The notes beneath the pieces are model-generated. The model was not told the DNA's origin. It worked only from the letters and a program-made list of their open reading frames with translations, and made no database searches. A stretch of 64,000 nt of DNA, taken from Aquilaria yunnanensis (taxonomy: Eukaryota > Streptophyta > Magnoliopsida > Malvales > Thymelaeaceae). The DNA is taken from assembly GCA_039654915.1 (NCBI GenBank), contig CM077594.1, forward strand, positions 97,168,893-97,232,892, in the 5' to 3' direction. The position numbers were made by a program, and so were the translations under genes. Of this stretch, positions 12,601 to 24,933 are shown in pieces (positions within the stretch are counted from its first letter, which is position 1; each line of letters begins with the position of its first letter).

Positions 12601-14261
12601 CAAGTTATACACCACCAGATGCTTTGAAATAATGAACGTAAATACAAGCTCAAAAACAACTTCTTAACTTCATTTAGCTCTATTGTGCTCCATAATTTGC
12701 TTTCCTTTTACATATAACTCACTTCTTTGATTGTTAATTGTGTTCTAGTACATTCAATTCCGTGTTCTTAACTTCCATATTCTGGTTTTTGTAATATATA
12801 TGACAAGTGCTTAATGTTACCGGGTAAATTTGTTGATGATATTCCATTATGTTGGGATCAATTTGGTACTTTTTAAATTGTTGTTTTGATCATAATAATT
12901 TTATTAATAATATTTATTTAATATAAAAAATATATTAGTCTATCATTCTCAATACAATTTGAAATTTTGTGATAATACCATATATGTAAACTAGTTCTTT
13001 GATTAAAAGTAGCAGCGACTAAGTTAGCCTCAAGTCATCTTATATGGATTGAACCGAAAGTTGTCTTCTTTCACGTATTTTTTTTTTTGGGGAAGGGGGG
13101 AGGCCTAAAGAGATGTGGTTCTTTTCCAATTCACAAGATTGAGATAGATATTGCTTTTGTAAGGAAATAGCTTTGAATCTCAATTATTTTCATATCCTGA
13201 TCGATCCAACAGTACAATACTTATGGATATCCATGGATAGGGTACAACGAAAGCAAGACTAGAGAACCACAAGGGGACGGCTTGGCTGATAATATTCTCA
13301 AACCAAGTGTCCCACAACATAAAACAAGTCCTTTTTTCTTGCCTTGCCCCGCACAAAGATAAACAAGAATAACTTTTTTGTGCTCCCTTCGCAGATTAGA
13401 CACATCATATTAACTTTCCCCTTATTCCTACAATAACTATGCATCGTTCCAGAGGCAGGCCACGCAAAGAAGAGACAAATTGGTTGCTCCTTATCTTAAG
13501 TCCAATCGATTGTGTAGCTTCCTCGTCACTTTGGATTGTTGTACTAGATTTTTCCTATTTTACGTTACTCTAAGTGACCTCGACGACCAGAAGGGCAACA
13601 ACTCGGCAAGGTTTTCACATCAGAAATTAAACAAAAGGGTTTTGATGATTTTATTTGCTACCATAATCTGTTGGTTCGTTTTTTTTTTTTTTTAAACTAG
13701 GGACTAAATTAGTTTCAATTGAACGAATCGCCAAAAATGTGGGTTTCAAATCCGGACCTGAATTCAATTCCAAAGGTATAAAGCTAGATATTTCCGGTCC
13801 TCGACTACCATATTTCGTAATTGACTGAGAGATGCTACATGACACTGATTCGTCTTGTGTTGCTTCGGGGGTAACTGCAATGTATTATTCCTTGTTTACT
13901 TTGACCCACAAAACAGATCATCAAACTGAAATATCTACAGCTCCATCTTAAAATCAATTTTCAAAAACAATTCAATTAAAAAATCGTGTTTTCATATTTT
14001 AGTAGCAACATATATAGGATTGTTTTTAAAAAAAATATATTTAAAACGTAAGAGACCTAGTTGAGCTGCACACAGAAAAGTTGCTTATTCTCATCCCTTA
14101 ACTCTCCTCACCTGATTGAAATCAGGATTCGAGTCCAATCCCAAAACCTTGACTTCAATACCGCAATTTTTCAATACTATTATTAATTTATTATTCTGTT
14201 CGGCGATTACGTACTTTACACACAATTTCGTTTAGAAACTCTTATTTTGAGTTTTTTCTTT
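12601..14261. other. Intergenic DNA
   Basis: AT-rich, with several poly-T runs (near 13078 and 13680). No gene, RNA or bounded transposon could be supported. Small frames at 13221-13845 have no recognisable motif. Confidence 0.55.
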
Positions 14262-14537
14262 TATGTAAAGTTTATTGGGATCACCTCACTTATTTTTATA
14301 TCCTAAATGAGTATTTAACCTTAGGGCTGGTATATCAAAGTACATTATCTCTCTTTTTGTGCCATAATTGTGTACTTTTCATCAATTCTAACATTAAATT
14401 TGATGGAAAATGTTAATGTGACATAAAAAAAATTAAAATTTTTTTTAAAATAACACTTTTAATCCTCTAGCTTTTCCTATCAATAATTTTAAATATTAAA
14501 CTTCTAAACCCTAACTCTTTCCATCAACCACATCCAC
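14262..14537 (+). repeat. Left arm of the outer inverted repeat
   Basis: Pairs with the reverse complement of 27325-27583. Shared stretches include GTAAAGTT, TATCAAAGTAC, TTATCTCTC, TTTCCTATCAA and CCATCAACCA(C/T)(A/G)TCCACC. The inner edge includes the 3' end of the pseudogene reading frame. Confidence 0.7.
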
Positions 14538-14592
14538 CTCTTCAAATTCTAGCCCTGCCTCAAAATCCACCCACTACTAAAATCACCGACTT

Positions 14593-14662
14593 TACCAACT
14601 GCCATTTACCAACGTGCAGCAGAATTTACCAACTGCTGCACGTTGGTAAATGGCAGTTGGTA
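14593..14662. repeat. Perfect 30-bp-arm hairpin in the left CACTA subterminal region
   Basis: Arm 1 (14593-14622) is the exact reverse complement of arm 2 (14633-14662), separated by a 10-base loop. Each arm contains two units of the subterminal word ACCAAC(G/T). It lies 21 bases inside the transposon end, where En/Spm TNPA-type proteins bind. Confidence 0.9.
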
Positions 14663-15215
14663 TTCGATACGTTGGAAAATTTTTTACCAACGTGTACACG
14701 TTGGTAAAATACACGTTGGTAATTACCAACGGTCATTTAAAGGACTCGGTTTCCATCGCGTAGTTATAGTTACCAACTGTCAGCAGTTGGTAAGTTACCA
14801 ACTGCTGGCGGAAGTTGGTAACGGTGCTGTTATAAAGCCGTTGGTACTGACCCTTCGCGAAAGTTGGTTTCACATTTGTGCGTTCGTTATGTATATTAAA
14901 CGTTCAAGGTTTCGATTCTTTCGTATTTTTCCCCGTTTCAATCCACATTCAAAAGTAAATTACAAATTCAAAAGTACGCTTGGCTTTACTCAGCAATAAA
15001 CATTACACAACTATGCCAACGTAATTGAAATAAAATATTGTCAACTACAGCATAATTAAAGCAATAACAGATATGTCTGAAAGAAAGCATTCAACATTCA
15101 ACGGCTTACACATTTCATAAATATCAAGTCAGTCTGATTTAGGTCTAAAAATAATTATGTTGCCATGCTCTAATACAAGAACTACAGAAATGCGCTAACC
15201 TGTTGATGACGCCCA
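14663..15215. other. Left subterminal repeat zone and 3' flank of the second CACTA gene
   Basis: 14663-14860 is filled with direct and inverted CCAACGTG / CAGTTGGTAA units, including the palindrome CCAACGTGTACACGTTGG near 14688-14705. The open frame at 14643-14999 is a by-product of these repeats. From 14860 to 15215 nothing is recognised beyond the 3' UTR of the adjacent gene. Confidence 0.75.
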
Positions 15216-16975
15216 TCACGGAGTCCTGACTATCTCCTCATCCTCTGACTCCGAGTCATCAAGATAATGTGGAACTGGTTGTGCCGGCGGGCATGGAAGG
15301 TTTAGCGAACGACAAATAATCTCCAACTGAGCCCGGTTTGCCTCCAATGCAGCTCTTTGAGCCTCCATCTCTGCTCTCTGTCTCCTCTGAATCCTCTCGA
15401 GTTTCCTCTCGTACTCCGCATTCCTTCGCGCATTCTCCTCCGCCATCATCTTCTGTACTTGCTCATTGAATTGCGGTGTCTGTGTGATGTCGATAGGCGG
15501 GATGGGACCATGCTGTCGGCGTCCCGGTATAGCAGACTGCTCAGATCCTAATCCAAATACCCGGCCTCTCCTTCTACCGCCAGATGCGGTACTAATAATT
15601 GCTAGTTCATCAATGGCCTCTATTCCATCCTCTTGCTGTGTTTGCTCCTCAATCTCTGCACTGATACGAGTCTACAGCAACGTCATAAAATACATTTAGT
15701 CATGTCATAATTTGTTAAACATAGTCATTAAGTTAAGAATATTCTGCAACCAAACGACTTTTACTACTTACAGCAACTTCTTCATAGCGCTTACTAACAT
15801 ATCTCCCATCCTTCTTTTTATGTGTCGCTTGAAGGACTTTAAACAAGCCAGGGTCCTTCTTCTCAGGATCTCTCTCTCTCTATTTGAATGAAAACCAACA
15901 TTAATATGTTAGAATATTTCATTAGTATCTCAACTGTTATTTGAAAGAACATTAAAGCATACATACCATTTGCTCTCGATGTGCAGACATCGAGATAGAT
16001 CCCCCAGCATATGTCGCGCTGCAAGAGCCAGACTGTGAATCATCGTCAGTCATTGTTCCTTGCATTGCCTTGAACTTCGCAGACTTTTGAATGAACTCAG
16101 GAGTCGCCCAATATGCCTCCATCTCCGCATATGCAGCATCTGACATAAAGTTCGCCTTCGCTCGACATTTAACCGGATCTTTCACACGCCGAATTTCTGA
16201 CATCATGCTTCTGTAATGTTGTGCTCCCAATATATTCCAAACCCGATACACCTCATTATGGTGTATGGGATCCCACTCACAGCTCCTCTGTACAGGTTAA
16301 TATGTTTAAACTATTAGAATGGGAAAATACCATTCTATCTCTTATAACATTATTACATCATTATCATAGTAATATTATTGTCATACCTCAAAAACACGCC
16401 ACCATTGCTGCAGGTCTGATGGAGAGACGGAGGACCATTCAGCATATGGCTTGAAATGTGTGGTGAAACATGGTGTCACTAACCGTGTCGCTGCAGCTGG
16501 AATGAATCTGTGACATTTAAATTATCGGACTTAAGTTTCAAAGAATGATTCCATGTAAAGTATTATTTCACTAATATTAATACTTGTGTCTGGTATTTAT
16601 CACTTACGTGTTACCATGTGGGGTTATCCTCATCCGCGGTCGACCTGCTGTCTGTGACATCGATGATGGGATGTCATCAATATGTATATCATCATCTGAG
16701 GGATGGGTCGGCACTATGGGGTGCCTCAGGTGCCGCGCACCAGATCCATGTCCAGATGGCGTGCCTCCACCGCCGTCTTCTCGGTGCTCATGTGAGGGGA
16801 CTTACGTGGGTGGCACTGTTGTCCCCTGCGTCTCCACACCGACATCCTGCTGTGCCCGGGATGAAGAACCCATCCTATGTCGTTCATTAAGTATTGGTTC
16901 CATTACCTCCTTAAACTGCGCAAATGGTCCTTTCCCAGGTCGGCGTTTATACGTGTTATCCCCTTTACGAGGCAT
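15216..16975 (-). CDS. CACTA second gene: plant transposase of the Ptta/En/Spm (TNPA-like) type
   Basis: Exons read on the minus strand: 16975-16806 or 16975-16608 (see below), 16507-16387, 16287-15967, 15879-15772, 15671-15216. All junctions are GT-AG and keep frame. The start MPRKGDNTYKRR is basic. The central exons (DLQQWWRVFE, RVWNILGAQHYRSMMSEIRR, CRAKANFMS, AYAEMEAYWATPEF) carry the conserved En/Spm-type domain. The last exon is a charged coiled coil (MMAEENARRNAEYERKLERI) with an acidic tail. Exon 1 is ambiguous. Read to the donor at 16608 it meets an in-frame TAA at 16802-16804. The upstream donor at 16806 (GTAAGT) has the same phase, skips the stop and gives 391 residues. The protein presumably binds the subterminal repeats during transposition. 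Confidence 0.8.
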
Positions 16976-17134
16976 CTGCATTTATTTAGTTTTTAAGTTG
17001 GTGAATTAAACATAACATATATCTACTGACATATATTGTGCAGTATTAGGGGTACATAAACGTACTCAAATATTTCCATCACATACATAAAAATTACAGG
17101 TTACCATTATTCCTAATAGATGTTATCTAATCAT

Positions 17135-20100
17135 TCATTCATTCCCACTGCTTTCATTCGACTCAAACTCCTCGGACTCTTCAGAGTCACTGTCATCGGA
17201 TATAAACTCCTCCTCATCCTCTGTCTCGCCATTAGATCCCCCCTCCTCAAGTACATCTTCTTCAATATCATCACCGACACCCGGGTCAGCTAACTCCTCA
17301 ATTGGGTCATCTTCAATTCTTTGACAATTAACGGATCCACTGTCTTGATACACGTCATCCGTGTCCATAACTGCAGCCTGTATTATCCATCGAGGTTTTA
17401 TCTTCATAACAGCTGACCACCCGTTTCTTTCACGTGACTTACTCGGATATCGTGTGTAGTAAACTTGGTCAGCCTGTGATGCTAGAATGAAAGGATCAAA
17501 CTTCTGATATCTGCGGCTATTCCGGATCTCAACTAACCCAAACTGTTTATGCATTCGAGTTCCACGTTCAGGTGTTGGGTCAAACCAGTTGCACATAAAC
17601 AAGACAACATTCTTATGCGGAAAGCCGGGATATTCGAGTTGAATGACTTCTTCTAATATACCATAAAAATCACATTCAACTTCACTTGCACCCGTGCTGC
17701 GTATGCATACTCCACTATTAAATATTGATTTGTCCTTCCCCCATTCACTTATGTGAAACTTGTACCCATTTGTGAAATACACCGGCCATGTCTGAACTCG
17801 CCGTGAGGGACCACATGCAACATCCCACAAGATGGTATCGACAATATTGTTACCTGGGTCATCAACCTATGCAAAACATATTTCAATTTAGGTCAACATA
17901 TATGGAATGTTGTATAACTTAACATATTGCAATACATTCTGTCCTAAAAGCACACGTACATATCGTCGGAGCCAGGCTGAGAAATTGTTTTCAATGTGTA
18001 CGTCCATCTCGGACATTGTTATCTCGGGTGCAGTTTCCCTGACCATCTCCACAAACATACTATGGCCAATTACAGAAACAATAAAAATATGTTAGTTTTG
18101 TTTTATCAGTAGTACTGAATTTGAACATATTCACAGTTGGAATGCCTTTACATGACAAATGACTTACTTTAGGTATGGCCTGATCTGAGGACAGTTTAGA
18201 AGAACGTATGTGGTTGCAAGTCTGAGTTCATAGTCCGTGAGGAATCTATAGCGGCATGCACTATATGGTCGTCCCGGAAAAGTGAATATCGTCCACAAGT
18301 CACCATTACATTGGACAGGACCACCATCGTCATTTCTCGGTACGCGGTTCATCATTGTGGGAACATGGGACTCAAAGTAATGAGAGCAAAAGATGGAAGT
18401 TTCCTCTATAAGGTATGCTTCACACATCGATCCCTCAACATGAGCAGTATTAGAAACCTTCATTTTTAGGTCATGCATGCACCGCTCAAATTTATACATC
18501 CATCGGCACTGAACAGGCCCTCCAACCCTTGCTTCATAGGGCAAGTGAACTGGGAGATGCTCCATCACATCAAAAAACCCTGGAGGGAAAATTCTCTCAA
18601 GCTTACAAATTATAATTGGAATATTTTCCTCCAATGCAAACAACTGATTTTCATGCAATTCTGGAGAGCACAAGTCTCTAAAGAATAGGCTTAACTCCGT
18701 TAATGGCTTCCAAATATTGTCGGGTAGCGCTTCGAGGGCAATGGGGAGAAGCCTTTGCATCATAACGTGGCAATCATGACTCTTCATACCATACATATTG
18801 CAACTAGCTGTATCAACACATCTCCCAAGATTCGAGGCATATCCATCAGGAAGTCGTAATGATTTTACCCAGGCGATCACATCTTGCCTTTGGTTAACAT
18901 CTAATGTGAACCTCGCCTTTGGTTTGAACGAACGACCATCATCAAGTGGAACCATGTTTAACTCCTGTCGATTACAATAAATTTCCAGGTCCTTCCGTGC
19001 TTTCACATTATCTTTGGTTTTGTTCTTAACATCCATCACAGTATTCCATATATTCTCAAACACGTTCTTCTCAATATGCATAACATCAAGATTATGTCGT
19101 ATTAAGTTCGTGGCCCAATATGGTAACTCCCAAAAAATGCTTCGCTTCGTCCAATTATGTGATTTCCCATAATCACACGGTCGATTTTGTGGACCATCAT
19201 TACCAATTGATGGTATCCATGAAATTCTTTCAAATATATCTTCACCTGATAAGCGCGGAGGAGGCAATGACTTTTCTGATTTCCCTTTCTTAAAGCAAGT
19301 ACAATTCCTTCTATATGGGTGGATCCGGGGGAGGAATTGCCGATGACAGTCGAAAAAAGAAATTTTCCCGCCATACTTAAGTTGGAATGCCTTACTTTCA
19401 CCCATACAAATAGGGCAAGACAATCGCCCATGTGTCATCCACCCTGATAGCATGCCATAAGCCGGAAAGTCATTTATGGTCCACATTAATGCTGCTCGCA
19501 GAATAAAATTCTGTTTCAATGACACATCCCATGTTTCGACGCCATCAAACCACAGATGCCGTAGCTCGTCAATGAGAGGTTGTAGATAAACATCAATCTT
19601 ATGATTTGGGCTACGTGGACCTGGAATCAACAACGAAAGGAACATGTAGGGTTTTTTCATGCACATCCAAGGGGGCAAATTATACGGAGTAACGATCACA
19701 GGCCAACAAGAGTATTGTTTCCCAGATGGTCCAAAAGGTGTAAATCCATCGGCACACAAACCCAATCTGACATTTCGTGGTTCCGAAGCAAACCATGGGT
19801 AGGTCTGATCAAAATGTTTCCAAGCTTCACCATCTGATGGATGTTTTAACACACCCGGGACCTGTGTTTGCTCCTTATGCCACCTCATCTGCTCAGCTGT
19901 TGCCAATGACGCAAATAAGCGTTGCAGACGAGGGCTTAGTGGTAAATAATGCATGGTTTTCCTCGGTCGATCTTTACCACGACCTCCTTTTTTTGGCTTA
20001 TATCTCTCAGACCCACAGTACTTACAAATACGATTGGTACTGTCATCTTTCCAGAACAACATACAATCATTCACACAGACATCAATTTTCTCGTGAGACA

Positions 20101-20752
20101 GACCCAACTGGGAAACTAATTTCTTAATTTCATACCAATTTGATGGTATCTTACTATCTGTTGGTTGGGTCTCCTTCATTAGTTGGGCAACGCCATTAAA
20201 GCATCCTCGTGACATGTGATACTTAGACTTAAGGTTGAGAAGGCGGACAGCAGCAGATAACTCAGACTGACTTTCGCACCCATCCCATAAAGGAGTTGAC
20301 GCTGAATTCAACAGATTAAAAAAATTTTGAGCACTTTCATTCGGCTCCACAACATTGTCTTCCGAAAATTGATTGTAACTAGGGCCAACGGCATCTAATA
20401 CCATCCTTTCATATGGATTCGTCGACGAACACCCCTGGTCTAACTCTGTAAACCCACCCACACCTGGAGCCGTATCTGATGATTCATTAAATGGCTCACC
20501 ATGTGCGGTCCAATTCAAGTAAAAAGGCGTAAACCCCCATTTGTACAAATGAACTCTGACCTCATCAGCCTGATTAAACCGCAAATTCTTACACTTCCGA
20601 CAATGACAGCGAATGCAGAACCCGCTCATAGTTTCAGGGTGGGATATAGCAAATGATATAAATTCTTCCACCCCGGACTCCCACTGTTGTGTGTAACCAG
20701 TTCGGCGAGGCAAGAAACGGTTACTGTACATCCAACTACGGGCGGATTCCAT
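17135..20752 (-). CDS. CACTA transposase, tnp2 family (TNPD-like)
   Basis: Three minus-strand exons: 20752-18168, 18059-17960, 17866-17135, joined by GT-AG introns without frame loss; 1,138 residues. The ATG at 20752 (MESARSWM) is preferred over the slightly longer open frame, which starts at a non-ATG codon. Order of regions: N-terminal transposase-associated domain with Cys/His (CIRCHCRKCKN), a zinc-binding block (CVNDCMLFWKDD...CKYCGSERY), the tnp2 core (LPLSPRLQRLFAS to SCPICM), a DUF4218-type region (LTELSLFFRDLC...CHDLKMKV-like segment, VEGSMCEAYLIEE), the short exon-2 link HIENNFSAWLRRY, a DUF4216-type region (DPFILASQADQVYYTRYP) and a very acidic Ser/Glu/Asp tail. It should cut and join the CACTA ends. 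No stop or frameshift was seen; it looks functional. Confidence 0.92.
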
Positions 20753-20919
20753 TACACACAAAATCTGTTCGTAATGATAAACACCTCAATCTATTAAATG
20801 ATATACGTACTCAAGTTTTAGGTTGAGTTACTAAAAATAACAAAAGTATGCTTCAATGTTTACCCTCTCAAGTTTACAGTATTTTTAGATAGACAAAGTT
20901 TATTATCAATAAAGTTGTT

Positions 20920-21149
20920 CTTATGATTAACGTACGGTCATCATTATTGTTCTTATTGTTCTTATTACTGTCATTGTTCTTAGTACTTAAATTCATAATT
21001 TTTAAAGAATATTTTATTACAAAGGCAGGATTTACTTATGATTAACGTACGGTCATCATTATTGTTCTTATTGTTCTTATTACTGTCATTGTTCTTAGTA
21101 CTTAAATTCATAATTTTTAAAGAATATTTTATTACAAAGCCAGGATTTA
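20920..21149 (+). repeat. Two-copy tandem duplication, 115-bp unit
   Basis: 20920-21034 and 21035-21149 are near-identical, both beginning CTTATGATTAACGTACGG; a G/C difference near the end is the only one noticed. The near-identity implies a very recent slippage or unequal exchange within the CACTA element. Confidence 0.95.
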
Positions 21150-22385
21150 CTAAGCTTTTAAGTACCTTGACTAAGCTATTTTATCTTAATAAGTTAAGCC
21201 ATCAAGTTAAGTAAACTCATGTACAATATGATGAAGGGTAAGAACTGATAAGTTCAATTGAAGACAATAATTTAATCTTGTAGTTAGAACATAAAAGTTG
21301 GGGTAGGATTTGCACAATAAAATCCTTTCTAATAACCATTGGATAAGACCTTAGAATGTTTGAGCTCTTATTAAATCAGTATATATTTTGTTATATATAC
21401 TGATCCTAAGTATTTAGGGTTTACAAGTTTAGGTATATTGTGTTGGGTTTAAGTGTAGATGTATTGTATAAGGTAAAGGTTAGGGTTAGGAAGAAGTTTG
21501 CGTTAAAGTCATGTTTGGTACAATCAGGATACCTGGATTTCTTCGAATGACAATGATAACTCCTCTTCAGTGGTCCTAATTAAGTATTTGTTTTAATCTT
21601 TTCTCTATTGGTATCCAAATTCCTTTACGAGGTATTTTTTCTGCATTATTAACGTCAGCTAACTGTCCACATGGTTTTATTATAAGGAATAAAGTTTTAT
21701 TATCAATACTATCTTATGACATAATATAACCATTTCCACTAAAGCACTCCAACTAAACCATAACTACACCTATTACCATGAACTTATTTAAATAATCATG
21801 CCATAAAATAATATACACAACGCACAAAGAAATTACATATTGACTATAATACAGAATAAAAAATATGCACAGATAACAAATAATTAACATAAATTTCATA
21901 TTCAAATCTAAAGCCACAGTGTTCAAACCATAGTGAGAAGTGTTTCCGTTTTATTACCAATATTAGTAATTAAAACAATTTCCCTTAAAATCATCCCGTT
22001 CTCAAAAATACACGAAAAGAATTATAAACTAACCTCGAACGACAGGAGAAACAATGGGTACTTCTTCACGCTAGATAGATGCAGGGAGGAACTGAAAAAG
22101 GGGGGAAAAATAACTTAATATACTGGTAATATAAGAAATTTCTTCAAATGAAACTAAGTATCATTAATGTACACGATCAATTTAAAAAAAATACGGTACG
22201 GAGATTATTATTTGTTTCATTATAGTTATGTATAACCGTCATGTCATTATCTTTTCTCTCTTAACGCATTTGGTATTTTAACTTATGTATATCTGTTTTA
22301 AATTGAGACATTTTTTTATTAAATTTCAGATAAGGCCAACACATATTTTGTACATACCTAGTTTCCATCGTTGAGTATAGAATTT

Positions 22386-22388
<3 letters not shown>

Positions 22389-22456
<68 letters not shown>
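22389..22456. repeat. (AT)34 microsatellite
   Basis: 68 uninterrupted bases of alternating A and T inside the CACTA element; likely length-polymorphic. Confidence 0.95.
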
Positions 22457-22458
<2 letters not shown>

Positions 22459-23473
22459 GAATGAGTTTGAGTTTTTGGAACTGGCTTTTTTTAATCGCTT
22501 ATTAATATCAACTTTGTTTAACTTGTGAGATCATTCTTTGAAACTAAAGTTGGTATTCTACCATATAATTTGTTCGATAGTTTTTTATTTCAGAAATGAG
22601 TTATTAAAAGTTCTAATGCAATAGTATATGGTTCAAGTGAACATTCCATAATTAAAAGTAGTTGAGTCTATTCCTTTGGGTATTTTAAAAAGGGATCGAG
22701 TTTCATTTTAATTTTTCTTTATCTTTAAGTATTTTAATTTGTTAGTTCATTATTTTAAAAATGAATCATAAAGAGTTGCCATAAAAAAAGGAACATAAAG
22801 AATAAACATAGTAGCATCCACTAATTCTTGCACTCAGACACAGTACCAAAAAAATGCTTATTATATTTACATAAACAAATATTAATAATACGTTAAATAC
22901 ATGAAATGCATTTACTTCTAATAAACTTTATCTATCTAAATAATTTATATCTTTCTCAATTTACTAATAATTTCTATATCTATAATGGATTTTAATATTT
23001 ATAAACCAATACTTAATGCTTGTTGCAATATTAATATTAACTTGTTTAACATTTTACTCATTTTTCAATTACTTCAAAAATAGAAGTATCATTTTTTTTA
23101 TAAAGAAATAAGCAAATCTAATTTTTATTTTAAAAATTATTTTTCACCATATGAAAAAAATATAAATATTCTACAATATTTTGTCATTGGAAAATGTAAA
23201 TATACTACCTAAACAAATCACTTAAATCTAATTTTTTCATAAATTCTAATTAATCCCGAAAATAACAAAAAATTGTAAAAAAATGCACATAAAAAAACAA
23301 TTGTAATGGGTAACCTAAAAACTAAATCTCCAACCAAATGCAACACAAAATAACAAATATTGCACATATTTCAAACCAAATTAACACAATATAATCCGAA
23401 AATACGTAATTATTAAGGAAAAAAAATCAAAAAATCCGAAATAAACGCGGTTACCTCAAAAAAAAAAAAAATA

Positions 23474-23708
23474 CTCCCTCCGTCCCATATTCTTTGCACC
23501 ATTTGACTTTTTGGGCTAGTTTGACTTGAATTTTTTTATATTATTGATTGTTAGAAAAAAATTAAAAAATATATATTTAGAAACTATAGGTCTTGATTTA
23601 TCATTCACATATAAAAGTTTTTCATTTATATGTTAAAATGTCTAAAATAAAAAATTATAGATTAATTGGTAAAACGTGAATGGTGCAAAGAATTTGGGAC
23701 GGAGGGAG
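23474..23708. mobile_element. Stowaway MITE inside the CACTA element
   Basis: 235 bp with near-perfect terminal inverted repeats, CTCCCTCCGTCCCATATTCT at the left and its complement at the right (GGGACGGAGGGAG). Flanked by TA on both sides (23472-23473 and 23709-23710), the Tc1/mariner target. The extended GTGCAAAGAAT inner repeat is shared with the copies at 41904-42776 and 59727-59959. Confidence 0.93.
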
Positions 23709-24139
23709 TATTAACTTCCTTCAAACACCTCCAAATCGCTTCAATCCTGCAATAAAAACCAACATCTTCAACCCATTATCAACCAAGAAGCTCAAATAGG
23801 GAGAAATACATCAAAAAAAAAAAATTCCCAATTCGCTGAAAAAAATAATTAACATTCGGATCTAAAAAAACGACAGCAGATCGACGAATCTCCGACCTCA
23901 AAGAAAAAGTTTCCGGTCCCAATCGACGCAAACAAGTGAATGTGTGTGATGTGTGAGCTAGGAAGCGGAGGAGAGAAATACAGGAGAGAGAGAGAGAGAC
24001 GAACCAGCGCGAGGAAGAAGAAAGAAAGAGTTTAACGAGTCGCGACGCTTGGGGGGGGGGGGTTTTTAAAATTAATCAAAACGCACCGTTTAACTAAAGT
24101 AAAAAAAAATCAAAAAAAAAATTAAAAAAAAAAAAAAAA

Positions 24140-24510
24140 AACCTCACCAACTGCTGGAAGTTGGAATTTTACCAACAGCCTGAGCCGTTGGTAATTACCA
24201 ACGGTTTGCATGTTGGAAAAAAAAAATGTAATTTTTTTTTTAAGCACTCACCAACGCGTGCACGTTGGAAAATATTTACCAACGGCTAGCCATTGGTAAA
24301 TCACCCTTTTCAAAAAAAAAAAAATTTTACCAACTGCTGGGAAGTTGGAATTTTACCAACGGCTAAGACCGTTGGTAATTACCAACGGTTTGCACGTTGG
24401 AAAAATAAAAAAAACACTGTTAAATTTTTTTGAATCCATCACCAACGCGTGCACGTTGGAAAATAATTACCAACGGTTCTACGCGTTGGTAAATTAGCAG
24501 TTGGAAAAGT
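24140..24510. repeat. Right CACTA subterminal repeats, duplicated block
   Basis: Two successive ~180-base blocks (about 24146-24330 and 24332-24500) share the order CCAACTGCTGG, AAGTTGGAATTTTACCAAC, CCGTTGGTAATTACCAACGG, CCAACGCGTGCACGTTGG. These are candidate binding sites for the second CACTA protein. The G run just left, near 24051, is a homopolymer. Confidence 0.85.
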
Positions 24511-24933
24511 AGGTTTTTTTAGTAGTGACCACCACATTTGATGCCATGAATGCCACATTGACCCACTCATTCTCACCAACGTCTTTCCACTTCACTAGAT
24601 ACTCCATGTATTCGCCCTTCCTCCTCCTCTCCATTATCTACTCCACCTTTGTGTTCTTAAATGTCAATTCCTCGAAGACCCTAATCATATGCTCTCCAGC
24701 CCCAATCTTCGTATGAATTGCGTTGAATTTCCTTTGGTGTCACGTTCAAATATCTGCTTCACCAATTCCAACGATGTCAGGCCTCTATCGTCTTCTACCT
24801 TTGGATCCATGCCAAGATTAAGAAGTAATTTCACCACACCTGGTTTCACATAGCCTGCAGCCTTGTGGAGGGTAGCTAAACTACTGGCATTATCGCAGTG
24901 ATTGAGGTCGGTGCTGGCATTGGCGAGGAGTTG

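Larger units (their letters stand above)
20753..23473. other. CACTA internal non-coding region upstream of the transposase ATG
   Basis: AT-rich, without a coding frame. It should hold the transposase 5' leader, and possibly leader introns, because the likely promoter is near the right end. It contains the 115-bp tandem duplication and the AT microsatellite listed separately. Confidence 0.6.
14572..24527 (-). mobile_element. Complete CACTA (En/Spm-type) DNA transposon
   Basis: 9,956 bp bounded by CACTACTAAAA at 14572 and its complement TTTTAGTAGTG ending at 24527. The imperfect terminal repeat continues inward (ACTTTNCCAACTGC). A 3-bp target duplication ACC flanks it (14569-14571 and 24528-24530), as expected for CACTA. 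It carries both expected genes on the minus strand: a tnp2-type transposase (17135-20752) and a second En/Spm-type protein (15216-16975). Both ends have dense subterminal repeats of the CCAACGNG(T/C)GCACGTTGG kind. The TSD is identical and the transposase frame is intact, so insertion looks fairly recent and autonomy is possible. Confidence 0.95.

Noticed and set aside
14643..14999. 118-codon frame starting in the CACTA left end
   Set aside because: Built from the subterminal inverted repeats; no protein family resemblance.
22389..22456. Possible origin or matrix-attachment site from the AT run
   Set aside because: A simple (AT)n microsatellite explains it; nothing else supports such a role.
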